Source: CAYFZO01 sp965226235 (GTDB lineage: Bacteria > Pseudomonadota > Gammaproteobacteria > Poriferisulfidales > Oxydemutatoraceae). From it: a stretch of 64,000 nucleotides of DNA. A program made the translations under genes and the position numbers. The DNA lies in the NCBI GenBank assembly GCA_965226235.1, contig OZ245335.1, forward strand, positions 1,488,001 through 1,552,000, in the 5' to 3' direction. The notes below the pieces were generated by a model, which was not told the DNA's origin, ran no database searches, and worked only from the letters and a program-made list of their open reading frames with translations. Shown here piece by piece: positions 8,975 to 17,742 of the stretch. The stretch's first letter is position 1; every line of letters starts with the position of its first letter.

Positions 8975-9646
8975 ATGCCACAAGCAATGTCCGCAACCGC
9001 ACCGAACACCCAGCCACCGATCAAGCAGACCGGGCTGTCTGCGCCGATGCTGGCAGGGCTATTGCTGTTGGCATGCAACAGCGGCTTTGCTGAATCGGCC
9101 GGCGACGCCGAGCAAGGCAAAGCGAAGTCGGCGCAATGCGTTGCGTGCCACGGAGCCGACGGGAACAGCATCAATCCGCAGTGGCCGAAAATCGCCGGTC
9201 AGTCCGCGGAATATATCTACAAGCAACTACAGATGTTCAAGCAAAAGCAGCGGATCAATCCGCTGATGAACTCGCAGGTGGCCAATCTGTCCGAACAGGA
9301 CATGCATGACCTGGCCGCTTATTACACGTCCCAGACAATATCTCCCGGGGCCGCCGACGAACAACTGCTCGAAGCGGGGCAACTGATTTATCGTGGCGGC
9401 ATTCCAGAAAAAGGCGTGCCTGCGTGCATGTCCTGTCACGGGCCAAAGGGGAGCGGCAATCCGGCGGCGCTGTTTCCGCGGCTGTCCTACCAGCATGCTC
9501 CGTATACCGCCGAGCGCTTGCACGAATATCGCGCGCGCGATGAAGATTACAATTACCCTGGTGCCGAAATCATGTTCGGCGTCTCGGAGAGGTTGAGCGA
9601 TGAAGAAATCGAAGCGGTGTCTTCTTATATCCAGGGGCTTCACTGA
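8975..9646 (+). CDS. Cytochrome c4-type dihaem cytochrome c
   Basis: Periplasmic electron carrier between the bc1 complex and terminal oxidases. Two haem-binding sites are visible, CVACH and CMSCH, in two similar domains, with distal Met candidates in NPLMNSQ and AEIMFG. An export signal precedes them: a polar stretch, then the hydrophobic SAPMLAGLLLLACNSGFA, with processing probably after FA or AES. The start is uncertain: ATG 8975 or ATG 8987 fits a signal peptide better than the upstream TTG at 8951. The next gene, dsbA, begins 8 bases after its stop, so the two are probably cotranscribed. Confidence 0.9.
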   Translation: MPQAMSATAPNTQPPIKQTGLSAPMLAGLLLLACNSGFAESAGDAEQGKAKSAQCVACHGADGNSINPQWPKIAGQSAEYIYKQLQMFKQKQRINPLMNSQVANLSEQDMHDLAAYYTSQTISPGAADEQLLEAGQLIYRGGIPEKGVPACMSCHGPKGSGNPAALFPRLSYQHAPYTAERLHEYRARDEDYNYPGAEIMFGVSERLSDEEIEAVSSYIQGLH

Positions 9647-9653
9647 TCCGGCC

Positions 9654-10358
9654 ATGGCGATGGATGACATCGGTAGATTGTTCCGGTACCTGCCGGGTGG
9701 TGCCGCCGCGGCACTGGTGCTGGCGGCCTCGGTGGCTGCTGCGGAGCAGCCGGTTGTCGAAGGCAGGCACTACGAGGTAATCGAGGCAACGGAGTTGATG
9801 CCGATGCCGGAAGGCAAGGTCCAAATCCGCGAATTTTTCTGGTATGGCTGCCCGCACTGCTATTCGCTGGAGCCCTATGTGGAGAAATGGGAGAAGCCGG
9901 ATTTTGTCGACTTCGTGATGACCCCGGTGATGCTTGGGCAACAATGGGTGGACCATGCCTACGCCTTCTATGCCCTGCAGCAACTGGGCAGGGGAGAAGA
10001 CCTGCACATGGTGTTGTTCGACGCGCTACACAAGGACGGGAAGCGGCTGTTTACCATCAGCCAGATTGCGGGGTTTCTGGAAGGCTACGGGGTCAAGCGA
10101 GACACTTTTGAGGCAGCGGCCAAGTCGTTTTTGGTCGCCACCGAGGTAAAGCGTGCCGACCGCTTGAGCCGGCTGTACCAGATAAGCGGGGTGCCAGCAT
10201 TTGTCGTCGGCGGCAAATACAAGACATCGCCCAGCATGGCCGGCAGTTACGAGAAGCTCTTCGAAGTGCTTGATTACCTCGCACGCAAGGAATACCCACC
10301 CCAAACCTCTCCTGCCACGCGGCAGGATGGCCGCCTGGAAACGGAGTCCGAAGGCTAG
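9654..10358 (+). CDS. dsbA: Thiol:disulfide interchange protein DsbA
   Basis: Periplasmic thioredoxin-fold oxidase that forms disulfides in exported proteins. The active site CPHC lies in FFWYGCPHCYS, and the cis-Pro loop is SGVPAFVV near residue 180. The N-terminus from ATG 9654 (or 9660) has a hydrophobic segment AAAALVLAASVAAA with an Ala-rich cleavage site. The C-terminus is longer and more polar than in E. coli DsbA. Pairing with cytochrome c4 is common in gammaproteobacteria. Confidence 0.93.
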   Translation: MAMDDIGRLFRYLPGGAAAALVLAASVAAAEQPVVEGRHYEVIEATELMPMPEGKVQIREFFWYGCPHCYSLEPYVEKWEKPDFVDFVMTPVMLGQQWVDHAYAFYALQQLGRGEDLHMVLFDALHKDGKRLFTISQIAGFLEGYGVKRDTFEAAAKSFLVATEVKRADRLSRLYQISGVPAFVVGGKYKTSPSMAGSYEKLFEVLDYLARKEYPPQTSPATRQDGRLETESEG

Positions 10359-10375
10359 CAGGCGGATTACCGGGT

Positions 10376-10415
10376 CCCTCTCTACCGGGTTGCTGTCGGT
10401 GGCAACAAGAGAGGG
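10376..10415. terminator. Possible terminator hairpin between dsbA and fis
   Basis: ccctctct at 10376-10383 pairs with agagaggg at 10408-10415, and an inner gttgc/gcaac pair closes a small loop. It lies between two convergent genes, as a bidirectional terminator would. There is no clear U-tract on either side, so this is a structural suggestion only. Confidence 0.4.
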
Positions 10416-10477
10416 GTCTTAAGGGGGGGGCTGATTTCTCACAACGCGCGAACCCTCCTTGGCGGGGCGATTGTGGC

Positions 10478-10828
10478 TCAGGTGCCTGACGCGGAGGGAG
10501 GCTTCCTTGGCGCGGGGGGAGGTTTCCTGGCAGGAATGTTATGCGCGCGGATCTTCGTGCGCAGGGTGCTACGACTGATCCCCAGCATGCTCGCCGCGCG
10601 CGATTGGTTGAAATCAGCCAACTGTAGCACGTACTCCAGCAGCTTTTTTTCCACCCGCGCCAGAACCAGTTCATACAAGTGCTGGGTCTCATAGTTCGCG
10701 AGCATCTTGAAGTAGTTATCCAGCATCGCTTCGAGCGCTTTGTCGAGCGCTTTGTTCAGCCTGGTGAAGCTGCTTCTACGGCGGCCGTTCGCCGGTTTTT
10801 TTACGGGGCTTTTCACGGTGCTGGGCAT
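10478..10828 (-). CDS. fis: Fis-family nucleoid protein
   Basis: Small DNA-binding protein with the Fis core: LYELVLARVEKKLLEYVL (dimerisation helices) followed by the helix-turn-helix NQSRAASMLGISRSTLRTKI near residues 73-92. Fis bends DNA and regulates rRNA and growth genes. At 116 residues it is longer than E. coli Fis (98), with a Pro/Lys-rich C-terminal tail RKPPPAPRKPP and a basic N-terminal extension. It is not next to dusB as in enterics; it lies upstream of dsbA in convergent orientation. Confidence 0.88.
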   Translation of the reverse strand: MPSTVKSPVKKPANGRRRSSFTRLNKALDKALEAMLDNYFKMLANYETQHLYELVLARVEKKLLEYVLQLADFNQSRAASMLGISRSTLRTKIRAHNIPARKPPPAPRKPPSASGT

Positions 10829-10849
10829 TACGGCTGTCGGTGCCTGGTT

Positions 10850-11140
10850 TCAGTAGAGGATATTGAACCGGTCATGGTCCAGCACATCGGCACTCGAAGC
10901 AGGACGTTGTATTACGTTGGTGACATCGCTGAGCAGCGGCCCTTCTCGGCATTGCCCGAGCAACTCCGACACCGGCTTCTGCGCGCCTGCCAGGCAGGCA
11001 GTGACGCTTCCGTCGCGCTCGTTTTTTACCCAGCCGCGTACGCCCAGCCTGGTTGCGGCCGCCTGTGTCCACGCGCGATACCCCACCCGTTGCACTTTAC
11101 CCCTGATATGGCAAAAGAGATATGTTTCGTCATCGGGCAT
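10850..11140 (-). CDS. acyP: Acylphosphatase
   Basis: Small hydrolase of carboxyl-phosphate bonds. The phosphate-binding loop GKVQRVGYR lies near residues 13-21, with the family's Arg, and the Asn of GWVKNERDGSV follows near residue 39. The start at 11140 gives 96 residues, the normal size; the longer ORF from 11272 would overlap dtd and adds basic non-conserved sequence. The LLGQCREGPLLSDVTNV stretch near the C-terminus is also typical. It is on the same strand as dtd, 128 bp downstream. Confidence 0.9.
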   Translation of the reverse strand: MPDDETYLFCHIRGKVQRVGYRAWTQAAATRLGVRGWVKNERDGSVTACLAGAQKPVSELLGQCREGPLLSDVTNVIQRPASSADVLDHDRFNILY

Positions 11141-11268
11141 GAGATTGCCGATTGTAGCAGACTTGCACCACCCTGCTTCTCCCGGCGCGCGTGTCTGCCT
11201 GGATCGTTTTCTGCCAGGCGAGGTGTGCTCTGGAGGGTGATTGTCGCTGCGACGCAACCGGCGATCGG

Positions 11269-11721
11269 TCAACCGCAGTTGCCGTTGATTTGCAGCAGGA
11301 AAGTCGCGGGGCCGTCATTGATCAGGGCAATTTGCATGTTGGCACCAAAGCTGCCGGTTTTTACCGCAGGGTGGTTTGTGGTGGCCAGATGCGCCAGTCG
11401 TGAAAACAGGACGGTTGCTGTTTCTGGTGAGGCACCATGCGAAAAGCCAGGTCGTGTGCCTTTGCGGGTATCGGCGGCGAGCGTGAATTGCGGAACGAGC
11501 AAAACCTCGCCGTCGATATCCCTGACGTTGTTGTTCATGCGGCCGTTGTCATCGGCGAAGATACGATAACCGAGAATGCGTTCGACCATGCGCACGCATA
11601 CGCGCTCGTCGTCGCGTGGTTCGACGGCGATGAACACGAGTACCCCCCTGCCGATCGACGCCGTGGTTTGCCCGCCGACCGACACCGAGGCTTCGGTGAC
11701 CCGTTGCAGCAAGGCGATCAC
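11269..11721 (-). CDS. dtd: D-aminoacyl-tRNA deacylase
   Basis: Removes D-amino acids mischarged onto tRNA. From GTG 11721 the protein is 150 residues, starting VIALLQRVTEASV as in the family. Conserved motifs are PQFTLAADTRKGTRPGF near 78-94 (active-site region) and the Gly-cis-Pro-type NDGPATF near the C-terminus. The GTG start overlaps the stop of the upstream iminopeptidase by four bases (GTGA), so the pair is translationally coupled. In-frame sequence upstream to 11868 lies inside pip and is not part of the gene. Confidence 0.93.
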   Translation of the reverse strand: MIALLQRVTEASVSVGGQTTASIGRGVLVFIAVEPRDDERVCVRMVERILGYRIFADDNGRMNNNVRDIDGEVLLVPQFTLAADTRKGTRPGFSHGASPETATVLFSRLAHLATTNHPAVKTGSFGANMQIALINDGPATFLLQINGNCG

Positions 11722-12680
11722 CCGAGGTTCTCGGCGATGTTGTCGGTAGCGGAGACCAGATGGTGCGTGATATCGGGTTCGCTGGCGGCATGCCCGGCGC
11801 CGGCGACGATATGCAACTCTGCCCGTGACCAGTGCCGGTGCAGGGCGACGGCCTGCTCCACCGGACACACGACGTCATAGCGGCCATGGACGATGGTTCC
11901 CGGAATACGGCTCAGTTTATGAGCCTCATCCAGCAGTTGGTTGTCGCGTTGGAATATCCGGTGGATGAAATAGTGGCATTCGATGCGGGCCAGGCTGAGC
12001 GCCATTCGCTCGCCGCTGAAATGCGCTACGGTTTCCTCCTGAGGCAGCAGCGTGAGTAACCGGCCTTCCCAGGTCGACCACGCGCGCGCTGCTTCGAGCC
12101 GAGTCTCGGTGTCGCTTGCGGTCAGCCGCTGATAGTAAGCGGCGATCATGTCGCAGCGATGCGCTTCGGGGATCACGCGCTCAAACTCATGCCACGCCTC
12201 GGGGAACAGAGCGTTTGCGCCGCTTTGGTAGAACCATCGGATGTCCCGGTCCCGGCACAGGAATATGCCACGGAGCACCAGCGCGAGGCAGCGCCCAGGA
12301 TGCGCCTCGGCGTAGGCCAAAGCGAGCGTCGATCCCCAGGAGCCACCGAACACTACCCAGCGATCAATTTCGTAGCGTTGGCGGATCGTTTCGATGTCGT
12401 CGATCAGATGCTGGGTCGTATTGGCGCGTAGTTCCCCGTAGGGCGTGGAACGTCCTGCTCCGCGCTGGTCGAACAGAATTACCCGGTACAAAGCGGGGTT
12501 GAAGAACCGGCGGTGCCACTCCTCGCAACCGGCGCCCGGTCCACCGTGCAGGAATACGACAGGGACGCCGTCGGGTGTACCGCACTCCTCAACGTAAATC
12601 GAGTGGATGGGGTCGACCGCGAGGTGAAATTGCTTGCGAGGGGTGATGGGCGGGTATAAGGTTCTCATCGCGGGATGCAA
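11718..12680 (-). CDS. pip: Proline iminopeptidase
   Basis: Alpha/beta hydrolase that removes N-terminal proline from peptides. Key motifs are the oxyanion-hole HGGPGAG near residue 45, FDQRGAGRSTPY near 70, the nucleophile elbow GGSWGSTLAL near 112, GRYDVVCP near 267 (catalytic Asp) and GAGHAASEP near 294 (catalytic His). Length 320 is normal. The start may be ATG 12680 or ATG 12668; both precede the conserved LYPPITP. It is coupled to dtd downstream. Confidence 0.93.
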   Translation of the reverse strand: MHPAMRTLYPPITPRKQFHLAVDPIHSIYVEECGTPDGVPVVFLHGGPGAGCEEWHRRFFNPALYRVILFDQRGAGRSTPYGELRANTTQHLIDDIETIRQRYEIDRWVVFGGSWGSTLALAYAEAHPGRCLALVLRGIFLCRDRDIRWFYQSGANALFPEAWHEFERVIPEAHRCDMIAAYYQRLTASDTETRLEAARAWSTWEGRLLTLLPQEETVAHFSGERMALSLARIECHYFIHRIFQRDNQLLDEAHKLSRIPGTIVHGRYDVVCPVEQAVALHRHWSRAELHIVAGAGHAASEPDITHHLVSATDNIAENLG

Positions 12681-12866
12681 TCAGGCTCCGTTGATTTTTC
12701 AGTCGAAGCGGATAATATACCTTCTGCGGCAAAGTGTTGTCGGCCGTTTGTTGCCGGGCATTCTGGACTGTGGCAGGCATAGCGGTCGCTCTTGATCATC
12801 CCCACGATTCCACCCGCTGATAAGGAATTGACCGGCAGTTTATCTCTCCCTGACTTTCAGGCTTGA

Positions 12867-13802
12867 ATGAAATCATTCAGAAAAATTTGCCACTGGTTCT
12901 TCAGCGTGGTCGGAGTGTCGGTATTGAGGGTGGTGTCAAAACGCGTTTCTCTGGCGATGAATCAGGCACTCGGAGCAGCGCTGGCAAACATGATTTTCGG
13001 ACTGGAGCCAAGTAGCCGCAGGGTCGCTGAACGCAACCTTGCGATTTGTTTCCCGGAACAGACGGTTGAGCAGAGAACGGAGATGGCTCGTGTCAGCTTC
13101 TGCGAGTCAGGCAAGCTGGTATTTGAAGCCAGCCATATATGGCATATCGACAAGGCAAAGGTAGACAAGTATGTAGAATTCATTGAGGGTGAAGAGGTGC
13201 TCCAGCGAGCCAGGGAGAAAGGCAGCGTGATTTTTGCAACGTTGCACCTGGGGTGTTGGGAGTTGGTAGGGACGTATCTGGAGCGTAGTGCGCCATTGTA
13301 TTTTTTATACAAGAACAGCTCGCTCTACTTCGTCGAGCGCTTTATGCGTGAAGGCAGGGATGCGCGCAACCGTGGATACGAACCCGGAACCGGGGCCGTG
13401 GGATGCCCGTCCAACGCCACCGGTGTCAGGCAACTGTTGCGCGCGTGTGCAGGAGCCGGCAATGTGCTGGTTTTGCCAGATCAGGTTCCGCCACAGGGGC
13501 AAGGCGTTCACGCACCTTTTTTTGGGCGCCCGGCCTACACGATGCGCTTGCTGGGGAAGCTGGCGCAGCGCGCACCGGTCGTATTTGTGACCGCCGAGAG
13601 GCTATACAACAAGGGAAGGTACTGCCTGCACTTCGATGAACCACCGCCGGAGTTGTATGACCCGGATCCAGCGATATCGGCGGCGGCGACCAACCGGATG
13701 GCAGAGCGCCTTATCCGTCGTTTCCCGCAGCAGTATTTATGGGCTTACAAGCGCTTCCGGCGCTCCGGCGAGGATATCTATCAAAAGCCGGGTAAGCGCT
13801 GA
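12867..13802 (+). CDS. LpxL/HtrB-like lysophospholipid acyltransferase, copy 1
   Basis: Member of the lipid A late-acyltransferase superfamily, which transfers a fatty acyl chain to lipid A precursors at the inner membrane. The catalytic H-x4-E motif is visible as HLGCWE at residues 127-132. ILPDQ-like LPDQVPPQGQGV near 202 and FFGRPAYT near 218 are also family features. A hydrophobic N-terminal segment, FFSVVGVSVLRVV, would anchor it. Length 311 is normal. It differs from copy 2 mainly in residues 98-113. Whether it acts on lipid A or on another glycolipid cannot be decided. Confidence 0.88.
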   Translation: MKSFRKICHWFFSVVGVSVLRVVSKRVSLAMNQALGAALANMIFGLEPSSRRVAERNLAICFPEQTVEQRTEMARVSFCESGKLVFEASHIWHIDKAKVDKYVEFIEGEEVLQRAREKGSVIFATLHLGCWELVGTYLERSAPLYFLYKNSSLYFVERFMREGRDARNRGYEPGTGAVGCPSNATGVRQLLRACAGAGNVLVLPDQVPPQGQGVHAPFFGRPAYTMRLLGKLAQRAPVVFVTAERLYNKGRYCLHFDEPPPELYDPDPAISAAATNRMAERLIRRFPQQYLWAYKRFRRSGEDIYQKPGKR

Positions 13803-13977
13803 TGCGCTGAGCGTTGAAGCAGGAAACATGCCGGTTTGGGAAATTGAATCGGTCCGGGGCGTCAAATGCCAGGCCTTTACGGCCTGAATACCACCCGGGC
13901 ACTGCGTCGCCCCTGCTTCCGTGCGCTTTGCCTCGCCGGTCAGGACCCTGTTCCCACAGCGTTTTCCGAGGGACGCA

Positions 13978-14157
13978 TAGCACAGATACGAGGAAGAGCT
14001 TTTGACCGAAAACCTGCGATTGTTCAACCAACGCTTGCCGGGCTGCCTTGATCGCTATAATGGGTCGAGACCACACCGAGGAATCGATAATCAACCCCCC
14101 CGCCAGATGCTCGCCCAGAGCTGGCCACGTTTGTCCCATATGTGGTGGCCCCATACA
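13978..14157 (+). pseudogene. IS481-like transposase C-terminal remnant (copy 1)
   Basis: About 55 codons reading RYEEELLTENLRLFNQRL, then RYNGSRPHRGID and SHMWWP. This resembles the end of an IS481-type integrase-core transposase (the stretch after the catalytic Glu). No start or catalytic residues remain. A related tail occurs at 15417-15596, in 34632-34990 and in 49690-49930. The preceding 175 bases after the acyltransferase stop hold nothing I can identify. Confidence 0.65.
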
Positions 14158-14305
14158 ACCTTCCGCGGCAAAGTGTTGTCGGCCGTTTGTTGCCGGGCAT
14201 TCCGGACTGTGGCAGGCATAGCGGTCGCTCTCGATCATCCCCACGGTTCCACCCGCTGATAAGGAATTGACCGGCAGTTTATCTCTCCCTGACTTTCAGG
14301 CTTGA

Positions 14306-15241
14306 ATGAAATCATTCAGAAAAATTTGCCACTGGTTCTTCAGCGTGGTCGGAGTGTCGGTATTGAGGGTGGTGTCAAAACGCGTTTCTCTGGTGATGAA
14401 CCAGGCACTCGGAGCAGCGCTGGCAAACATGATTTTCGGACTGGAGCCAAGTACCCGCAGGGTCGCTGAACGCAACCTTGCGATTTGTTTCCCGGAACAG
14501 ACGGTTGAGCAGAGAACGGAGATGGCTCGTGTCAGCTTCTGCGAGTCAGGCAAGCTGGTATTTGAAGCCAGCCATATATGGCATATCGACAAGGCAGAGC
14601 TAGACAAGCATGTAGCACACATCAAGGGTAAAAAAGTGCTCGAGCGAGCCAGGGAGAAAGGCAGCGTGATTTTTGCAACGTTGCACCTGGGGTGTTGGGA
14701 GTTGGTAGGGACGTATCTGGAGCGTAGTGCGCCATTGTATTTTTTATACAAGAACAGCTCGCTCTACTTCGTCGAGCGCTTTATGCGTGAAGGCAGGGAT
14801 GCGCGCAACCGTGGATACGAACCCGGAACCGGGGCCGTGGGATGCCCGTCCAACGCCACCGGTGTCAGGCAACTGTTGCGCGCGTGTGCAGGAGCCGGCA
14901 ATGTGCTGGTTTTGCCAGATCAGGTTCCGCCACAGGGGCAAGGCGTTCACGCACCTTTTTTTGGGCGCCCGGCCTACACGATGCGCTTGCTGGGGAAGCT
15001 GGCGCAGCGCGCACCGGTCGTATTTGTGACCGCCGAGAGGCTATACAACAAGGGAAGGTACTGCCTGCACTTCGATGAACCACCGCCGGAGTTGTATGAC
15101 CCGGATCCAGCGATATCGGCGGCGGCGACCAACCGGATGGCAGAGCGCCTTATCCGTCGTTTCCCGCAGCAGTATTTATGGGCTTACAAGCGCTTCCGGC
15201 GCTCCGGCGAGGATATCTATCAAAAGCCGGGTAAGCGCTGA
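14306..15241 (+). CDS. LpxL/HtrB-like lysophospholipid acyltransferase, copy 2
   Basis: Paralogue of the gene at 12867, with the same 311 residues and the same H-x4-E motif at 127-132. Beyond residue 113 the two proteins are identical to the end. Before that they differ at A30V, S50T and in a tight cluster at 98-113, where copy 1 reads KVDKYVEFIEGEEVLQ and copy 2 reads ELDKHVAHIKGKKVLE, changing the charge of the segment. Both copies have intact frames and the same upstream sequence, so both may be expressed. Confidence 0.88.
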   Translation: MKSFRKICHWFFSVVGVSVLRVVSKRVSLVMNQALGAALANMIFGLEPSTRRVAERNLAICFPEQTVEQRTEMARVSFCESGKLVFEASHIWHIDKAELDKHVAHIKGKKVLERAREKGSVIFATLHLGCWELVGTYLERSAPLYFLYKNSSLYFVERFMREGRDARNRGYEPGTGAVGCPSNATGVRQLLRACAGAGNVLVLPDQVPPQGQGVHAPFFGRPAYTMRLLGKLAQRAPVVFVTAERLYNKGRYCLHFDEPPPELYDPDPAISAAATNRMAERLIRRFPQQYLWAYKRFRRSGEDIYQKPGKR

Positions 15242-15416
15242 TGCGCTGAGCGTTGAAGCAGGAAACATGCCGGTTTGGGAAATTGAATCGGTCCGGGGCG
15301 TCAAATGCCAGGCCTTTACGGCCTGAATACCACCCGGGCACTGCGTCGCCCCTGCTTCCGTGCGCTTTGCCTCGCCGGTCAGGACCCTGTTCCCACAGCG
15401 TTTTCCGAGGGACGCA

Positions 15417-15596
15417 TAGCACAGATACGAGGAAGAGCTTTTGACCGAAAACCTGCGATTGTTCAACCAACGCTTGCCGGGCTGCCTTGATCGCTATAAT
15501 GGGTCGAGACCACACCGAGGAATCGATAACCGAACCCCCCGCCAAATGCTCGCCCAGCGCCTGCCACATTTGTCCCATACGTGGTGGACTCATACA
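15417..15596 (+). pseudogene. IS481-like transposase C-terminal remnant (copy 2)
   Basis: Same remnant as at 13978, carried in duplication unit 2. It ends SHTWWTHTK, closer to the usual IS481-type terminus than copy 1. The 70 bases that follow, up to hisB, include tagaat at 15626-15631, a possible -10 box for the his operon, without a good -35. Confidence 0.6.
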
Positions 15597-15670
15597 AAGC
15601 GTTGGCGATCACAATCCCGTTGGTTTAGAATGACTTTCATAAAGGCTTCGGCCACCATAGCCCCTGCGTC

Positions 15671-16267
15671 ATGCCTGCCTCCCGCAAAACTTCTGTCAGT
15701 CGCGATACGGCGGAAACCAGCATAACGGTTGATCTTGCGCTTGACGGCAGCGGTGAGGGCAGGTTCGATATCGGCATCGCCTTTCTCGAGCACATGCTGG
15801 AGCAACTGAAGAAGCACGCCTGCCTTGACCTGAGCATCCAGGCGACCGGAGACCTTGCAGTAGATGATCACCATACCGTCGAGGATATTGGCATCACCCT
15901 CGGCCAGGCTTTCGACCAGGCGCTCGGCGACAGGCAGGGCATCCATCGATATGGTCATGCCTGCGCTCCCCTCGACGAGGCGTTGACGCGCTCGGTCATC
16001 GATTTTTCAGGGCGCCCGGGACTCGAATATCATGTGGACTACCCGCGCGCTCGCATCGGGCAGTTTGACGTCGATCTGATCCGCGAGTTTTTTCAGGGCT
16101 TTGCCAATCACGCACGGGCGACACTGCATATCGATAACCTGCGCGGCAGGAATGCCCACCACATGGCGGAGACCGTTTTCAAGTCCTTCGCCAGGGCCGT
16201 CAGGGAGGCCGTGTCGGCAGACGCTCGCATGGTCGGGGTGCTGCCATCGACCAAGGGTCTGCTTTGA
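15671..16267 (+). CDS. hisB: Imidazoleglycerol-phosphate dehydratase
   Basis: Dehydrates imidazole glycerol phosphate in histidine synthesis; two Mn ions are held by repeated His/Glu motifs. These are visible as DDHHTVEDIG near residue 64 and RNAHHMAETVFK near 158, with FLEHMLEQ near 38 and the C-terminal PSTKG. The protein is monofunctional (198 residues), without the HisB phosphatase domain seen in E. coli. It heads the run hisB-hisH-hisA-hisF-hisE. Confidence 0.95.
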   Translation: MPASRKTSVSRDTAETSITVDLALDGSGEGRFDIGIAFLEHMLEQLKKHACLDLSIQATGDLAVDDHHTVEDIGITLGQAFDQALGDRQGIHRYGHACAPLDEALTRSVIDFSGRPGLEYHVDYPRARIGQFDVDLIREFFQGFANHARATLHIDNLRGRNAHHMAETVFKSFARAVREAVSADARMVGVLPSTKGLL

Positions 16268-16358
16268 GCGGTGTCCAGGTTGATTGCGCCGGAGAGGTTC
16301 GTGCCACTCGCCACGGTTGTCGCTCGGCGGATGTGATCGAGGCACCAGGAAGGCAGGG

Positions 16359-16994
16359 ATGAAACGTATTGCGGTGGTTGATTTCGGGATGGGCAACCTG
16401 CATTCCGTGCACAAAGCGCTGGCTGAAGTCGGGGGCGACGAGGTTCAGGTCGTGCGTGTCGACAACAGCGACGATCTGCTTGCCGCCGATCAGGTCGTGT
16501 TCCCGGGTCAGGGAGCGGCACCCGACTGCATGCAATCACTCCACGCCAGCGGACTTTCTTCCGCCATTCCCCAGGCCGCGCGCGAGAAGCCGTTTCTTGG
16601 CATTTGCGTAGGGATGCAGGCTTTGCTTGAGCGCAGCGAAGAAGGCGAAGGGGTCGATTGTCTCGGGCTGTTTGCGGGCAAGGTATGCGGCATGAAGAAT
16701 CGGGTACACGGTGAGGAGAAGATCCCGCACATGGGTTGGAGCCGGGTCAGGCAGAGCATGTCGCACCCGCTGTGGGAAGGCATAGACGACGACTCGCATT
16801 TTTATTTCGCGCATAGCTACTACGCGGTGCCGGACGATGCCGGCATCGTTGCGGCGAATACCGACTACGGTGGTGAGTTTGCCTGCGCCATCGCCAGCGA
16901 GTCTGTTTTTGCGGTGCAGTTTCATCCGGAAAAAAGCGCCGTTGACGGGCTTCGCCTGTTACTCAATTTCACCCGCTGGAGCGGCGGCTTATAG
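16359..16994 (+). CDS. hisH: Imidazole glycerol phosphate synthase, glutaminase subunit
   Basis: Class I glutamine amidotransferase that supplies ammonia to HisF. The nucleophile Cys83 sits in FLGICVGMQALL; the His/Glu of the triad are in FHPEKS near residue 188. GQGAAPDCM near 50 is the oxyanion-strand region. ATG 16359 gives the standard start MKRIAVVDFGMGN; the longer ORF from 16284 is not conserved. 211 residues is normal. hisA follows after 4 bases. Confidence 0.95.
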   Translation: MKRIAVVDFGMGNLHSVHKALAEVGGDEVQVVRVDNSDDLLAADQVVFPGQGAAPDCMQSLHASGLSSAIPQAAREKPFLGICVGMQALLERSEEGEGVDCLGLFAGKVCGMKNRVHGEEKIPHMGWSRVRQSMSHPLWEGIDDDSHFYFAHSYYAVPDDAGIVAANTDYGGEFACAIASESVFAVQFHPEKSAVDGLRLLLNFTRWSGGL

Positions 16995-16998
16995 CACC

Positions 16999-17742
16999 AT
17001 GCTGGTAATTCCCGCCATAGATCTGAAAGGCGGCAAATGCGTACGCCTGCGCCAGGGCAGGCTGGATGAAGAGACGATTTTCTCGGACGCTCCGCTGGAG
17101 ATGGTGCAACGCTGGGTGGACGCGGGCGCAAAGCGTTTGCATGTCGTCGACCTGGACGGTGCGGTTGGCGGCAAGCCGGTTCACGCACCGATCGTTGCAA
17201 AGATCGCGCAGCAGTTTCCCGATCTGCCGATCGAAATCGGCGGCGGCATCCGTGACGAGGATACGGTGCAGGCCTACCTCGACAGTGGCGTTCAGTTCGT
17301 GGTGCTGGGAACCCGCGCGATTACCCAGCCCCATTTCGTCAAGGATCTGTGCCTGGAGTTTCCGGGGCACATCATCGTTGCGCTCGATACCAGGCAGGGC
17401 AAGGTTGCCACCGCCGGGTGGTCGAAAATCTCGCATCACAACGCGATCGATATGGCGCTGCATTTTGAGGGAGACGGGGTCGCCGCGATTATTCACACCG
17501 ACATCGAACGCGACGGCATGATGTCGGGGTTGAATGTCGAGGCGACGGTGCAACTCGCGCAGTCGATCAACACGCCGGTGATCGCATCCGGCGGCGTGTG
17601 CAGCATCAAGGATATAGAAACGCTGTGCGAGATTGGCGGGGATGATCTCGCCGGCGTCATTACCGGGCGCGCGCTGTACGAGGGCATGCTGGATCTGCGG
17701 GAAGCCCAGTCGCTTGCCGATCGCTTGTGCGGTGCTGGATGA
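16999..17742 (+). CDS. hisA: Phosphoribosylformimino-5-aminoimidazole carboxamide ribotide isomerase
   Basis: TIM-barrel isomerase of histidine synthesis. The catalytic Asp is in the N-terminal IPAIDLKGGKCVRL (residue 8), the second acid in HTDIERDGMMSG near 168-179. Phosphate-binding loops are EIGGGIRD near 75 and ITGRALYEG near 222. ATG 16999 begins MLVIPAIDL. The gene overlaps hisF by four bases (ATGA), so the two are coupled. Confidence 0.96.
   Translation: MLVIPAIDLKGGKCVRLRQGRLDEETIFSDAPLEMVQRWVDAGAKRLHVVDLDGAVGGKPVHAPIVAKIAQQFPDLPIEIGGGIRDEDTVQAYLDSGVQFVVLGTRAITQPHFVKDLCLEFPGHIIVALDTRQGKVATAGWSKISHHNAIDMALHFEGDGVAAIIHTDIERDGMMSGLNVEATVQLAQSINTPVIASGGVCSIKDIETLCEIGGDDLAGVITGRALYEGMLDLREAQSLADRLCGAG

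Larger units (their letters stand above)
12719..14157. repeat. Tandem duplication, unit 1 (1,439 bp)
   Basis: This unit and 14158-15596 are near-identical direct copies with a period of 1,439 bp. Each carries about 150 bp of upstream sequence, one acyltransferase gene, and an IS481-like transposase tail. Short blocks differ: residues 98-113 of the encoded protein and the last 80 or so bases of the unit. The unit ends at the IS tail, suggesting that the IS took part in the duplication. Confidence 0.92.
14158..15596. repeat. Tandem duplication, unit 2 (1,439 bp)
   Basis: Second copy of the unit at 12719-14157, joined head to tail. The right border is at catacaa (15591-15597), matching 14152-14158 at the internal junction. 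Identity is very high over most of the unit, so the duplication is recent or is kept uniform by gene conversion. Confidence 0.92.
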
